In this document: piece after piece, positions 1 to 8,725 of the stretch
Layout of the letters: every line of letters begins with the position of its first letter
How positions within the stretch are numbered: position 1 is the first letter of the stretch
From: Paenibacillus abyssi
GTDB taxonomy: Bacteria > Bacillota > Bacilli > Paenibacillales > Paenibacillaceae
Length of the DNA: 64,000 bases
NCBI RefSeq assembly: GCF_014640295.1
Contig: NZ_BMGR01000004.1
Coordinates: 124,001 to 188,000 of the forward strand
Direction: 5' to 3'
Made by a program: the position numbers and the translations under genes
The notes under the pieces: generated by a model
Seen by the model: only the letters and a program-made list of their open reading frames with translations
What the model was told of the DNA's origin: nothing
The model's database searches: none

Positions 1-753
1 GGAGGCAAATTAGCAGGCAAAACCATCATTGTTACCGGTGGCGACAGCGGTATTGGGCGCGCAGCTTCCATTGCCTTTTCTAAAGAAGGGGCCGATGTAG
101 TGATCGCCTATTTAGATGAACATGAGGATGCGGAACTGACCAAGCAGAAAATAGAACAAGCTGGCAGGAAATGCATGTTGATTGCAGGAGACATCGGCGA
201 CGAAGCTTTCTGCCGCAAGATAGTGAAGGATACCATCGACATATTCGGTAAAGTCGATGTGCTTGTCAACAATGCGGCAGAGCAGCATCCGCAGCAGAAG
301 CTCGAAGATATTACTTCGGAGCAGCTGGCGAAGACCTTCCAAACAAATGTGTTTGCGATGTTCTATCTGACCAAAGAGGTCTTACCGCACCTTACCCAAG
401 GCGCTTCCATCATTAATACGACCTCGGTGACCGCTTACCGCGGCAACCCGATGCTCATCGATTATTCATCTACCAAAGGGGCGATCGTTTCGTTCACCCG
501 GGCGCTGGCGGTCAATGTTGCCGCAAGCGGCATCCGGGTAAACGGAATTGCGCCGGGCCCGATCTGGACGCCGCTTATTCCCGCCACATTTGATGATGAG
601 CAGGTAGCTGCCTTCGGCTCGGACACACCGATGAAACGTCCCGGTCAACCGTCGGAGCTGGCAGCTGCATATGTCTATCTGGCTTCTGAAGACTCCTCGT
701 ACATGACGGGACAAGTCCTCCATATTAACGGCGGAGAAGTTATAAATGGTTAG
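1..753 (+). CDS. SDR family oxidoreductase (5' end cut by window)
   Basis: NAD(P)-dependent short-chain dehydrogenase/reductase. The open frame enters the window at base 1, so the N-terminus is missing (perhaps about 40 residues, judging by the longer stress-type SDRs of Bacillales). The cofactor motif TGGDSGIG is at visible residues 12-19, the NNAA motif follows, and the catalytic Ser142, Tyr155 and Lys159 (YSSTK) are all present, so the enzyme should be active. The sequence preceding the glycine motif (KLAGKTIIVTGG) resembles the YhdF/YhxC-like general-stress SDRs; the substrate cannot be told. It ends in a 4-bp convergent overlap with the cyclase gene and has its own terminator inside that gene. 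Confidence 0.9.
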   Translation, partial: GGKLAGKTIIVTGGDSGIGRAASIAFSKEGADVVIAYLDEHEDAELTKQKIEQAGRKCMLIAGDIGDEAFCRKIVKDTIDIFGKVDVLVNNAAEQHPQQKLEDITSEQLAKTFQTNVFAMFYLTKEVLPHLTQGASIINTTSVTAYRGNPMLIDYSSTKGAIVSFTRALAVNVAASGIRVNGIAPGPIWTPLIPATFDDEQVAAFGSDTPMKRPGQPSELAAAYVYLASEDSSYMTGQVLHINGGEVING

Positions 754-1475
754 CTCATTGCCTTCCATGCTACAGCGCGGATCGGAGAACCCGATCCGCC
801 TTTTATTTTCAGCGGCATCACCATAACAAGCGACTCCCCTAACACTTCTTCCAACCTCGTCAGATTTTCAATGATGTTGATACCGCTTCCAAGAAGCGCA
901 TAATGCGCAGCATTCTCGCTTGAGGACGAGCTGTCAATCGCCAGCGTGTCACAGCCGACGGCTTTGATCCGTTTATCCGCCAAGTAAGCCGCCGCCTCAC
1001 CGCTAATGCCCGGCCATGAAGCAACATAAGTGCGGTTAACAGAGCGGGGTGCCCAGTAGCGATCCCATCCAAACCGGAACAGCACGATATCTCCCTCTTC
1101 AATCGTCTGATTCGAGTTTTCCCATTGTTCAATCTCCAGCTTGGACACAAGATCCTGATCCGTATAATGCGAGAAGTCCAGCGTCAGCGCCCGGCCATAA
1201 CATTGTGTGAGCTCGGTCTCCGACATGTAACGATGCTGCGGATCGCCTTCCCTCAGGAAATGGGCCGTCGCATCGATATGGGTGCCGCAATGCTCGTTAA
1301 TGAGCAGTTGGCACACCAGCGCCGGGCTTCCTGTCTCAAAGCTGTCCCACTGTGTGTGAAAATAACGTGAATGCGTCGGATAGACCGGCATATCCTCCTC
1401 CAAAATATGGGACAGATCGACCATCCTCATTTGGCTCAGCATGGATTGCATCTGCTTTACGAGTGAATCCGGCAT
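750..1475 (-). CDS. Cyclase family protein (kynurenine-formamidase-like metal hydrolase)
   Basis: Member of the cyclase/kynurenine formamidase-like family (Cyclase, PF04199), cytosolic metal-dependent hydrolases of amides or lactones. The signature HxGTHxDxxxH is intact at residues 62-72 (HCGTHIDATAH) and supplies the metal ligands; the N-terminal DLSH stretch and the C-terminal GSGSPIRAVA region also fit. At 241 residues it has the usual length. An AGGAGGA ribosome site lies just upstream of the ATG. It converges on the SDR gene (the stops overlap by 4 bp) and contains that gene's terminator hairpin. No kynurenine-pathway neighbour is present, so tryptophan degradation is not supported; the substrate is unknown. 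Confidence 0.85.
   Translation of the reverse strand: MPDSLVKQMQSMLSQMRMVDLSHILEEDMPVYPTHSRYFHTQWDSFETGSPALVCQLLINEHCGTHIDATAHFLREGDPQHRYMSETELTQCYGRALTLDFSHYTDQDLVSKLEIEQWENSNQTIEEGDIVLFRFGWDRYWAPRSVNRTYVASWPGISGEAAAYLADKRIKAVGCDTLAIDSSSSSENAAHYALLGSGINIIENLTRLEEVLGESLVMVMPLKIKGGSGSPIRAVAWKAMS
777..808 (+). terminator. Rho-independent terminator of the SDR gene
   Basis: A perfect 9-bp stem (GCGGATCGG at 777-785, CCGATCCGC at 791-799) with a 5-nt loop is followed by CTTTTATTTT. It terminates rightward transcription from the SDR gene and lies inside the 3' coding end of the opposite-strand cyclase gene. Confidence 0.8.
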
Positions 1476-1525
1476 CGTTCTCCTCCTAGACTTCTAATAG
1501 AATTAATGCTGACATGAAAAGCTTA

Positions 1526-1918
1526 TTATAAAAACCGCTTCCGCTGTTCAGGCGTTGGCAGCATACAGCTGTCGCTTGCACCGAACCATCGGATGCGATT
1601 TCTGGCAAACCAATCGTAGACACGGTCCCGAACAGCTCTGGGCACAATCTGCAGCGCTGCGGCGAGCTTCCACAGCCCCTTCAAATTCCGGCATACCCGC
1701 AGGGCCGCCGTTGATTTGATATAGCACCTTTCCCCTTCTATTAATAAGAAGCTGTCAATACCGGCCACATTATACTTCTGGACCAGTTCTCTGCCGATGC
1801 TGCTCTGGAGGGAAGCAAACTGGAATTTTTGCTTCGGATCCCGCTTCATAATAAACTGCACGCTGTTATTACAAAAATTGCACATCCCGTCAAATAAAAC
1901 GATGAACTTCCCACCCAT
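1526..1918 (-). CDS. DCC-family thiol-disulfide oxidoreductase-like protein (DUF393)
   Basis: Small DUF393 (DCC) protein related to Bacillus YuxK. The family signature DGxCxxC is seen at residues 10-16 (DGMCNFC), giving a CxxC pair at Cys13/Cys16 in a thioredoxin-like setting. The frame is open further upstream, but I place the start at the ATG at 1918 because AAGGAGGT lies 7 nt before it and the resulting 130 residues match family length; the upstream ATG has no ribosome site. The natural substrate is unknown for the family. It is a single gene, separated by about 50 bp from the cyclase gene downstream. Confidence 0.85.
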   Translation of the reverse strand: MGGKFIVLFDGMCNFCNNSVQFIMKRDPKQKFQFASLQSSIGRELVQKYNVAGIDSFLLIEGERCYIKSTAALRVCRNLKGLWKLAAALQIVPRAVRDRVYDWFARNRIRWFGASDSCMLPTPEQRKRFL

Positions 1919-2211
1919 AGCGAACACCTCCTTTTGCTCCATCATACTCTTGCACTGCATGCCAGGCAATACATTCCTCAATTCGATAATTTTTTGCGAT
2001 AGCGAAGCGGCGAAACCTCAAACTTCGTTTTGGGTTATTCTCTGGCCAATCACCCGGATCCGGAGCTTGAGCGGACATCTTCCAAACGGTTAACTCCGGG
2101 TTAACTGTTCGAAGGGTGGGTTTTTTTTGTATTTTTGGTGAAATCAGTTTTCTCACTATAAAAAACGGTTAAAGGAGGTTATCAAATTAAAAAATTGAAA
2201 AGGTGATGACA

Positions 2212-2373
2212 ATGAACCTGATAGAAGAAATCGATCATATCAGAAACGAACTGCTGCATACCGCTGAACAGCATGCAATGAACCTCCTTCATCCTGACGT
2301 CCTATGGGTAAGTCAAAAATTAGATCATCTTATTGTTGCATCGATGGCGTATTCTGAAGCATCTTCCGTGTAA
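2212..2373 (+). CDS. Spo0E-like sporulation phosphatase (53 aa)
   Basis: A 53-residue protein of the Spo0E/YisI/YnzD family (aspartyl-phosphate phosphatases acting on Spo0A~P). The C-terminal family signature SQKLDHLI is at residues 34-41, and the rest is a predicted helical hairpin beginning MNLIEEIDHIRNEL. The ATG is preceded by AAAGGTGATG. Spo0E-type proteins remove phosphate from Spo0A~P and delay sporulation; that role is inferred from family. It faces a hybrid histidine kinase on the other strand and shares a bidirectional terminator with it, so kinase and phosphatase feeding the same phosphorelay is plausible. Confidence 0.8.
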   Translation: MNLIEEIDHIRNELLHTAEQHAMNLLHPDVLWVSQKLDHLIVASMAYSEASSV

Positions 2374-2402
2374 GAGGTGAAACTTGTAGGCTTATCTTTT
2401 TC

Positions 2403-2460
2403 AAAAAAAACCTTCTAATCCGCTACCCCTCGCGGGAAGCGGATTAGAAGGTTAAATTTT
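2403..2460. terminator. Bidirectional terminator between spo0E-like gene and kinase
   Basis: A perfect 14-bp stem (CCTTCTAATCCGCT at 2411-2424, its complement at 2438-2451) is flanked by eight A on the left (a U-tract for the leftward kinase transcript) and by TTAAATTTTT on the right (a tail for the rightward Spo0E-like transcript). The kinase stop codon (2444-2446) lies inside the stem. Confidence 0.85.
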
Positions 2461-4327
2461 TCAAGATTTGCAGCAGTTTCGTTCGGTTGAACGGTTTGCT
2501 AATGTAATCATCCATTCCAACTGCCAAGCATTTCTCTTTATCCTCCGTGAAAGCATTCGCCGTAACCGCAACCATTTTGGGCTGGTCTTGTGCCGGCAAA
2601 TTTTTTCTTATCATTTGAGCGACTTCGATTCCATCCAATCCGGGCATCTCTATATCCATGAGAATAAGATCATAGGATTGATGTTGAATGGCTTCCAATA
2701 CCTCATAGCCATTATGGACAACATCCGAATGAAATCCCTCTTTCTCCAATAAATACAGGAGTACCTTTTGATTGATTTCATTGTCTTCTGCGATCAGGAT
2801 CCGAAGTTGTGCGCTCACCTCGGCAGGCATGTCCGTATCGGCAGCTTGATGATAACTGCTCCAAGAATCCGCTGGTTGGGTTATGATTGTAAACCTGAAC
2901 GTTGCCCCTTCCGAATCCGGCTCTGCCCATATCTCTCCCCCCATAAGCTCTACCAAGCTTTTGCAAATGGCTAGCCCTAAGCCCGTCCCGCCGTACATCC
3001 GATTAGTTGAAGAGTCTACTTGAGAGAACGGGAGGAATAATAACGTCTGCTTGTCCTTCGGAATGCCAATTCCAGTATCCTTGACTGTAAAGAGCAGCTC
3101 TAATTGACCGTTATTCAGATCATTAAGTTTGTTTACCGATAGAAAGACGCCGCCAGACGCTGTAAATTTAAGCGAATTTCCAATTAAATTAATTAGAATT
3201 TGCCTCAGCCTCGTAACGTCTCCGACAATATACTGCGGGATTTCAGTATCTAACATATAATTTACTTCCAAATCTTTTTCCTTAGCTAGGGTGGACAAAA
3301 TATCCAATGATTCTTCAACGCAGGCAACCAAATCAAACGGCTCCTCTTCCAGCTCCATACCGGCATCAATTTTTGAAAAGTCTAGAATATCGTTAATGAT
3401 CGCCAGCAATGCATCCTCGCTTTTCAGAATATACTCCAAATATTCCTGCTGCTCGCGGGAGAGTATCGTCTCTTTTAACAGCTGTGTCATTCCGACAATG
3501 CCATTGAGCGGCGTCCTAATTTCATGACTCATCGTTGCCAGAAATTTGCTTTTGACCAGCGCCGCAGCTTCAGCAGCTTCTTTAGCCTCAACAAGCGCTC
3601 TCTCCGTTTCTTTTCTTTCTGTGATGTCCCTTATAAAAGCGCTGAAAAGATACGTGTCTCCCCATCTGATGGGTGTTACGGTTAATTCAACCGGAATATG
3701 ATGACCGAGACGATGAAGAGCTGACAGCTCAATTCTTTTATTCAGGATTTTATACTCACCTGTCGCCATAAACCGCATCAATCCCTGTTGATGCCTTTCA
3801 CGAAGATCATGCGGAATGATGAGATCTGCCAGACTGCTCCCAATAACTTCGTCCTCGCTCCAACCAAACTGTAATTCCGCTTGCGCATTCCATTCGATAA
3901 CCATACCTTCGGAATTCATCACAATTACGGCATCCAGAGCATAGTCCGTCATGGCACGATAGCGATTATTTATATCCATTAACGTTACTTTGACTTGATT
4001 TCTTCCCAAAACACTATGCATAAGCAGCATAATTCCAAGTAAATTTCCTTGCTCATCATGAACTGCTGAAGCGGAAACAGAGATTGGTACTTTATCTCCA
4101 TTTTTACTAAGTAGTATCGTATCGGTAAACGGGATATATCGGGATTCTTTTGCGATAATCTTATCCAGCTGATATTCGGGAAGAACTGTGCGTATATGCT
4201 TTCCGATGAGTTCTTCTTCCGTATAGAGGAGAAAATTAAAAATCGATTTATTTACATTATTGATTCTTAATGCAGGGGAGACGACGATCGTAATATCACC
4301 TAAAAAATCAATGTTTTTTCGGTTCAT
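2444..4327 (-). CDS. Cytosolic PAS-PAS hybrid sensor histidine kinase
   Basis: 627 residues with no membrane segment. In order: PAS domain (about 1-110), PAS domain ending in the DITERK box (about 122-240), HisKA dimerisation domain with phospho-acceptor His268 ([10 protein letters not shown]), HATPase_c with N-box Asn384 and G-boxes DTGIGI (417-422) and GGTGLGL (446-452), and a C-terminal receiver with phospho-acceptor Asp558, Thr589 and Lys611. All catalytic residues are present. The ATG follows GGAAAGGGG. No response regulator gene lies beside it, so it probably feeds a remote phosphotransfer protein; the Spo0E-like neighbour hints at the sporulation phosphorelay, which is inference. Confidence 0.95.
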   Translation of the reverse strand: MNRKNIDFLGDITIVVSPALRINNVNKSIFNFLLYTEEELIGKHIRTVLPEYQLDKIIAKESRYIPFTDTILLSKNGDKVPISVSASAVHDEQGNLLGIMLLMHSVLGRNQVKVTLMDINNRYRAMTDYALDAVIVMNSEGMVIEWNAQAELQFGWSEDEVIGSSLADLIIPHDLRERHQQGLMRFMATGEYKILNKRIELSALHRLGHHIPVELTVTPIRWGDTYLFSAFIRDITERKETERALVEAKEAAEAAALVKSKFLATMSHEIRTPLNGIVGMTQLLKETILSREQQEYLEYILKSEDALLAIINDILDFSKIDAGMELEEEPFDLVACVEESLDILSTLAKEKDLEVNYMLDTEIPQYIVGDVTRLRQILINLIGNSLKFTASGGVFLSVNKLNDLNNGQLELLFTVKDTGIGIPKDKQTLLFLPFSQVDSSTNRMYGGTGLGLAICKSLVELMGGEIWAEPDSEGATFRFTIITQPADSWSSYHQAADTDMPAEVSAQLRILIAEDNEINQKVLLYLLEKEGFHSDVVHNGYEVLEAIQHQSYDLILMDIEMPGLDGIEVAQMIRKNLPAQDQPKMVAVTANAFTEDKEKCLAVGMDDYISKPFNRTKLLQILKNLTF

Positions 4328-4435
4328 TTCTGCCCCTTTCCTGATTTTCTTTCGTATACACAGCTTTACAGATGCTCCTCCTCATTTTATTTCACTAATG
4401 CTCAACGTGTAAACATGAAGTTTGAATATTAATAA

Positions 4436-4492
4436 TAAAAAACACAGCCTTACTCATCTCTATTCCGCAGAATAAAGATTCGTAAAGCTGTG
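4436..4492 (-). terminator. Terminator after the Lys-Asp-rich protein gene
   Basis: On the minus strand a stem of about 11 bp with one mismatch (CACAGCTTTAC pairing with GTAAGGCTGTG, 4443-4453 with 4482-4492) is followed directly by TTTTTTATTATTAAT. It lies 35 bp downstream of the stop at 4528. Confidence 0.7.
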
Positions 4493-4527
4493 CGCTCGAT
4501 AATATCCAGCAATGATGATAAAAACAA

Positions 4528-5385
4528 CTAGTCTACAATCTTTTCCAGCATATCCTTGCCGATCTCCAGCTCGCGCTCATATTGCGCTTGGAACGGCTCA
4601 AGCTCATCGGTTGATAATCCTGCGGCTTGCAGCTTCAACGCAGCATCTTGAATGATCGACTTAAACTGTGAGGCGCACTCGGCTAACACCGTCGTTCCTT
4701 TATCGTAAAGAACGGTTTTCTCATGGGTCGTTTCCGCCATCGAAAATTCAAGTCCGATCGGGATTAATTTCGATTGGCAACTGTTTTTCAAGGCAACGAG
4801 TTTGTTCGTTGTTTCGTTAATAATCCTCTGTAATTCTTCATCATTTGGTTGCTTAGGATGATCGGGTTTCTCCGGTTTTTCATCAGGCTTTCCAGGTTTT
4901 GTTGGCTTGTCCCTGTCTTTGTCTTTGTCTTTGTCTTTGTCTTTGTCTTTGTCTTTGTCTTTGTCCTTGTTTTTGTCCTTATCTTTGTCGTTCTTCTTGT
5001 CTTTGTCCTTGTCTTTGTCCTTGTCTTTGTCCTTATCTTTGTCCTTATCTTTGTCGTTCTTCTTGCCTCTGTCCTTGTCTTTGTCCTTGCCAGGATTGCT
5101 TAACTTCTCGTTAAAGCCAGAGTTATCCTTCTTGTCATCGGATTTATCCGACTGATTGGACCTATCTACTGCTTCAGACTTGCTATTGCTCATTTCGAGC
5201 AAGAGCTGAAAGAAATTCATCATTACCGGCTTCAGCAATCCAAATCCAGATACATTTGCGGTGCTCTGCACCGGCATCTTTGAGGCTGTGTCCTGGTTTT
5301 CTCCCGCTGCCGCAAAGGTTGAAGTTACAGGCAATAACAGCATCACTACCATTAATAAAGAGATTAATGCAGATGTTTTACGCAA
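4528..5385 (-). CDS. Secreted protein with long (Asp-Lys)n linker
   Basis: 285 residues with a clear signal peptide (MRK, hydrophobic 6-24, Ala-rich end near 25-28). A domain with no family I recognise is followed by a highly charged linker of alternating Asp and Lys (about residues 98-158), a Pro/Lys stretch (about 160-180), and a helical C-terminal domain of about 100 residues containing two Cys. It starts at TTG with GAGG 8 nt upstream. It probably sits at the cell surface, where the linker could span or bind anionic wall polymers; this is inference. It is 30 bp downstream of a membrane protein gene and likely co-transcribed with it. The linker DNA is a hexanucleotide repeat and prone to length change. 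Confidence 0.75.
   Translation of the reverse strand: MRKTSALISLLMVVMLLLPVTSTFAAAGENQDTASKMPVQSTANVSGFGLLKPVMMNFFQLLLEMSNSKSEAVDRSNQSDKSDDKKDNSGFNEKLSNPGKDKDKDRGKKNDKDKDKDKDKDKDKDKDKDKKNDKDKDKNKDKDKDKDKDKDKDKDKDRDKPTKPGKPDEKPEKPDHPKQPNDEELQRIINETTNKLVALKNSCQSKLIPIGLEFSMAETTHEKTVLYDKGTTVLAECASQFKSIIQDAALKLQAAGLSTDELEPFQAQYERELEIGKDMLEKIVD
4915..5092. repeat. Hexanucleotide GTCTTT/GTCCTT tract
   Basis: Eight perfect GTCTTT copies run from 4915 to 4962, followed by interrupted GTCCTT, GTCTTT and ATCTTT units as far as about 5092. They encode Asp-Lys on the minus strand. Because the unit is 6 bp, slippage changes the linker by two residues without breaking the frame. Confidence 0.85.
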
Positions 5386-5415
5386 TTTCTTTTCCTCACT
5401 TTGTTGAATGGGACC

Positions 5416-5955
5416 TTAGCGCTCTCTGCTTGATTGCTCACGCAGCGATTCCTCATACTCCTTGCCTTGGCTCCATCCGTATTTTTGGGCAATTGCAATT
5501 AACTCGTTATACTCCTCCTCATCCAACCTGGACAGCATCTTACGTTTTAGTTCCCGTTTCTCTTCAAGCGACAGGCCATCTTGGAGCGAGGACTGAAACT
5601 GCTTAAGTTCCTCTCCACTCCAGTGACGAAGAAACACTGAAGCAAGGCGCAGCTTTTCTTCGAGCGTTACCCGTTCCTTTGCCCGCTTCGCTTCCTCGGG
5701 AGTCAGCTCGGGGTTGTAATTCTCCCGTTGTCTATGAACCCCTGATGCTCCTCCCGGCTTGCCGGTCTGCCACCCTGGACCGGCCTCTAGCTCGTAATCT
5801 GCCAGAATAACTAAGACCCGGTCAGTCATCCAGTTATAGGCCAGCAGACCTGCGCCGAGCAGAATGATCAGCAGCATAGCGGTACAAGCCATCAGGCGTC
5901 CCCATCTGACAGGCTTCCGTTGTTTCCGAGCAACCCTTTCCGACGTTATTGACAT
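5416..5955 (-). CDS. Single-pass membrane protein, function unknown
   Basis: 179 residues. A short basic cytosolic N-terminus (RKQRKPVRWGR) is followed by one transmembrane segment (about residues 21-42) and an external, highly charged, helix-rich C-terminal region of about 130 residues with Glu/Lys/Arg repeats. I recognise no family. The ATG at 5955 is preferred over the upstream ATG at 5988 because GGAGGTGAA lies directly before it. It sits between the VanZ-like gene and the Asp-Lys protein gene with short gaps, suggesting a small envelope operon at the end of the polysaccharide cluster. Confidence 0.7.
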   Translation of the reverse strand: MSITSERVARKQRKPVRWGRLMACTAMLLIILLGAGLLAYNWMTDRVLVILADYELEAGPGWQTGKPGGASGVHRQRENYNPELTPEEAKRAKERVTLEEKLRLASVFLRHWSGEELKQFQSSLQDGLSLEEKRELKRKMLSRLDEEEYNELIAIAQKYGWSQGKEYEESLREQSSRER

Positions 5956-5975
5956 TTCACCTCCCTCCCCGCCAG

Positions 5976-6503
5976 TTAGTCGATGCATCCATATCGCTTA
6001 TTTTGCTTAAGCTTCAACAAGTGAGAGCTCACGGTCAAGCAGAGCAGCCCAATAACCCCGCCGGCCACATCAACCGCCACATCTTGGATGGTGCTTGTGC
6101 GCATCGGATTCAACGATTGCCTCCACTCATCCACAAGGCTAAACACCAGCACATAACTTAATGAGACAAGCAGCAGCACAGCAGGCCGGTCCCGCAGCCA
6201 CGGTTTTATAGCCGTGTAGGTTAGGACAGCAAGCACGGCATACACAAACAGATGTGCTGACTTGCGGAATATAAACTCGACAAAACGATACGGCTCCTGC
6301 TTCGCATGAATGACCGCATGGTGATAGCGCAGCGTCGTATCGGGCAGCAGGCTTGAAAGACGGGCTTCCGTCACCTGATCGCGAAGCCAGGGTTGAATAC
6401 TTTGCTCCGTATAGGGCTGGGAAGAGAAGCCCAGTATGGTGAACGTCCACCATACGACGGGTATCCAGCCCAGCCATCTAAAAATTCGCCGAATGGCGAT
6501 CAC
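5976..6503 (-). CDS. VanZ-like membrane protein
   Basis: About 175 residues with four hydrophobic segments. It has the VanZ-family signature: a first helix with WWTFTILGFSSQP, a KSAHLFVYAVLA helix, and the conserved DEWRQSLNPMRTSTIQDVAVDVAG-like loop (positions about 6180-6060). VanZ proteins affect teicoplanin susceptibility in enterococci, but most homologues have no known role. I chose the GTG at 6503 (AGCGGAG upstream), which overlaps the 3' end of ugd by 26 bp; an ATG at 6593 in the same frame would overlap by 116 bp and is less likely. It is the last polysaccharide-operon gene or the first of the small envelope operon. Confidence 0.8.
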   Translation of the reverse strand: MIAIRRIFRWLGWIPVVWWTFTILGFSSQPYTEQSIQPWLRDQVTEARLSSLLPDTTLRYHHAVIHAKQEPYRFVEFIFRKSAHLFVYAVLAVLTYTAIKPWLRDRPAVLLLVSLSYVLVFSLVDEWRQSLNPMRTSTIQDVAVDVAGGVIGLLCLTVSSHLLKLKQNKRYGCID

Positions 6504-7821
6504 GCTCCGCTCTGTTAATCGTCGGACGACCGATTGAATGGTACTCAAAGCCGTGCTCCTGCATGGCTTCAAGCGAGAAGCAGTTACGTCCATCCACGAT
6601 AATCGGCTGATTCAGAAAGCTTCGAATCGTGCCTAAATCCATTTCCACAATATCCTGCCATTCCGTCAGAATGACACAGGCATCGCATCCAATGACCGTC
6701 TGTTCCACATGATCGTAATAGTGCACCTCCGGCGGAAGCTGCACCCGGGCTGCGTCCACTGCAATCGGATCATACGCGCGTACGGAAGCCCCCTGCTTCA
6801 ACAGCTCCGGAATGATTGTCAGCGACGGCGCATAACGCATGTCATCGGTTTCCGGCTTGAAAGCGAGCCCCAGTACAGCGATTTGCTTCCCTGTTAACCC
6901 GCCCAACGCTTCGCGCAGCTTGCTCATTACGACATACCGCTGTTTCTGATTGGTGCGGATCACAGACTTGAGCAATTCAAAATCATAACCGGCTTTATCT
7001 GCAATATGGGCAAGCGCAAAGGTATCCTTCGGAAAACAGGAACCACCGTATCCGATACCTGCCTGCAAAAACTTCCCGCCGATTCGACTGTCCAGTCCCA
7101 TGCCTTCTGCGACATGCATCACATTCGCGCCAACCCGTTCACAAATATTCGCGATGGAATTAATAAACGAAATCTTCGTGGCCAAAAACGTATTCGCCGC
7201 ATACTTGATCATCTCGGCACTTTCCAGATCGGTCTTGAAAATACGCGTGCCAAACGGTTCATGCAGCTGCGCAATTATCTCCAGCGCCTGCTCACTATCC
7301 GAGCCGATTACCGCACGGTCCATGTTCATGCAGTCCGCGATGGCTGAACCTTCGCGCAGAAACTCTGGATTGGATACGACATCGAAACGGGTCCAAGGAT
7401 ATTTCTTGTTCGCCTGTACAACCATGCGCACCAGCTGGCCGGTGCCGACAGGCACGGTGCTCTTATTGACAATGATTTTATAGTTGTTCAGGTTCTCCCC
7501 GATTATCTTGGCAGCCTGCATGACATAGCGCATGTCCGCCTCACCTGTCTCCGACATCGGTGTCCCGACAGCAATGTATATAATATCCGAAGCTTGAATG
7601 GCTTCCCCGACATCCGTCGTGAAGTACAGCCGTTCGTTTGCCGCATTGCGCTCGACAAGCTCCTTGAGACCAGGCTCATAGATCGGGATTTCACCCTGGC
7701 GGAGCTTGGCGATTTTGGTTTCGTCCACATCGCAGCAGACGACCCGATTGCCGATTTCCGCAAAACATGTGCCCGAGACCAATCCGACATAACCCGTACC
7801 GATGACCGTTATTTTACGCAT
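6478..7821 (-). CDS. ugd: UDP-glucose 6-dehydrogenase
   Basis: 447 residues. It oxidises UDP-glucose to UDP-glucuronate with NAD+ in the cytosol. The N-terminal NAD-binding motif GTGYVG is at 8-13, the central dimerisation domain contains KYAANTFLATKISFIN, and the catalytic Cys262 sits in GGSCFPKD. The C-terminal UDP-binding domain is complete (DDMRYAPSLTI, NQPIIVDGRN). It follows galU by 1 bp, so the pair supplies UDP-Glc and then UDP-GlcA to the polysaccharide operon. A second copy with different flanks lies at 44.6 kb. Confidence 0.95.
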   Translation of the reverse strand: MRKITVIGTGYVGLVSGTCFAEIGNRVVCCDVDETKIAKLRQGEIPIYEPGLKELVERNAANERLYFTTDVGEAIQASDIIYIAVGTPMSETGEADMRYVMQAAKIIGENLNNYKIIVNKSTVPVGTGQLVRMVVQANKKYPWTRFDVVSNPEFLREGSAIADCMNMDRAVIGSDSEQALEIIAQLHEPFGTRIFKTDLESAEMIKYAANTFLATKISFINSIANICERVGANVMHVAEGMGLDSRIGGKFLQAGIGYGGSCFPKDTFALAHIADKAGYDFELLKSVIRTNQKQRYVVMSKLREALGGLTGKQIAVLGLAFKPETDDMRYAPSLTIIPELLKQGASVRAYDPIAVDAARVQLPPEVHYYDHVEQTVIGCDACVILTEWQDIVEMDLGTIRSFLNQPIIVDGRNCFSLEAMQEHGFEYHSIGRPTINRAERDRHSANF

Positions 7822-7822
7822 T

Positions 7823-8725
7823 CTATTTCGCCACCTTATTCAGAATTGGAACATGCTGCTCATACAAGGACTGGATGTAGTTCAGCATATCCTGCTTTAA
7901 CTCCTCGCGCTCCATAGCGAAATCGAGCGTTGCGCGAATAAATCCGAATTTGTCTCCGACATCGTAACGAACGCCTTCGAAATTATAGGCAACGACCGTT
8001 TTTTGGTCGTTCAATTTTTTTATCGCATCGGTCAGCTGAATTTCGCCTCCGGCACCCGGCTCTAAATGTTCGAGAATATCGAATATTTCCGGCGTAAGCA
8101 CATATCTGCCCATAATGGCATAGTTGGATGGAGCCGCTTTGCGTGCAGGCTTCTCCACAAGGGTATCCAGGAAAAATACGGATGGCTCGATGGAGGAGCC
8201 TCTCGGCGCGATAATGCCGTATTTGGACACATCCTCATCATTAACCCGCTGCACACCGACCACCGATGAGGAGAACCTTGAAAAGACGCGGATCAGCTGA
8301 CCAAGGCATGGCTCCTGGGATTGCACGATATCATCGCCGAGCAGGACCGCAAACGGCTCGTTGCCGACGAAGCTGCGCGCGCACCAGATTGCATGCCCCA
8401 GACCCTTTGGTTCTTTTTGGCGTATATAATGAATATTAGCCAGCTCGGAAATCTGACGAATCTGCTCCAGTTCTTTGGTTTTTCCTTTCTTGCCCAGCGT
8501 CTCCTCAAGCTCGAATGATTTATCGAAATGATCCTCGATCGCCCGTTTTCCACGTCCGCTTACGATCAGAATATCCTCGATGCCGGAGGCAATCGCTTCT
8601 TCAATAATGTATTGAATCGTCGGTTTGTCCACGATAGGCAGCATTTCCTTGGGCTGAGCTTTTGTAGCAGGCAGAAACCTTGTGCCAAGTCCTGCTGCCG
8701 GGATAATCGCTTTACGCACTTTCAT
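7823..8725 (-). CDS. galU: UTP-glucose-1-phosphate uridylyltransferase
   Basis: 300 residues. It makes UDP-glucose from UTP and glucose-1-phosphate. The nucleotide-binding motif [17 protein letters not shown] lies at about 12-28 and the bacterial GalU/GtaB pattern continues through the protein ([27 protein letters not shown]). I chose the ATG at 8725, which has AGGAGGAAAACTC before it, rather than the first ATG at 8767. It overlaps the preceding aminotransferase gene by 14 bp and is followed 1 bp later by ugd, which fits one operon. Confidence 0.95.
   Translation of the reverse strand: MKVRKAIIPAAGLGTRFLPATKAQPKEMLPIVDKPTIQYIIEEAIASGIEDILIVSGRGKRAIEDHFDKSFELEETLGKKGKTKELEQIRQISELANIHYIRQKEPKGLGHAIWCARSFVGNEPFAVLLGDDIVQSQEPCLGQLIRVFSRFSSSVVGVQRVNDEDVSKYGIIAPRGSSIEPSVFFLDTLVEKPARKAAPSNYAIMGRYVLTPEIFDILEHLEPGAGGEIQLTDAIKKLNDQKTVVAYNFEGVRYDVGDKFGFIRATLDFAMEREELKQDMLNYIQSLYEQHVPILNKVAK

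Noticed and set aside
1890-2156. An 88-codon minus-strand frame upstream of the DUF393 gene
   Set aside because: It overlaps that gene's start, has no ribosome site and reads through a GTTAAC inverted-repeat region followed by a T-run; more likely non-coding.
4849-5155. Overlapping plus-strand frames of Val-Phe, Cys-Leu and Ser-Leu repeats
   Set aside because: They are the three opposite-strand readings of the hexanucleotide tract; only the minus-strand frame has a signal peptide, a ribosome site and non-repetitive flanks.
6139-6477. A 112-codon minus-strand frame starting right after the ugd stop
   Set aside because: It is out of frame with the VanZ-like gene that occupies the same bases and shows recognisable family sequence.
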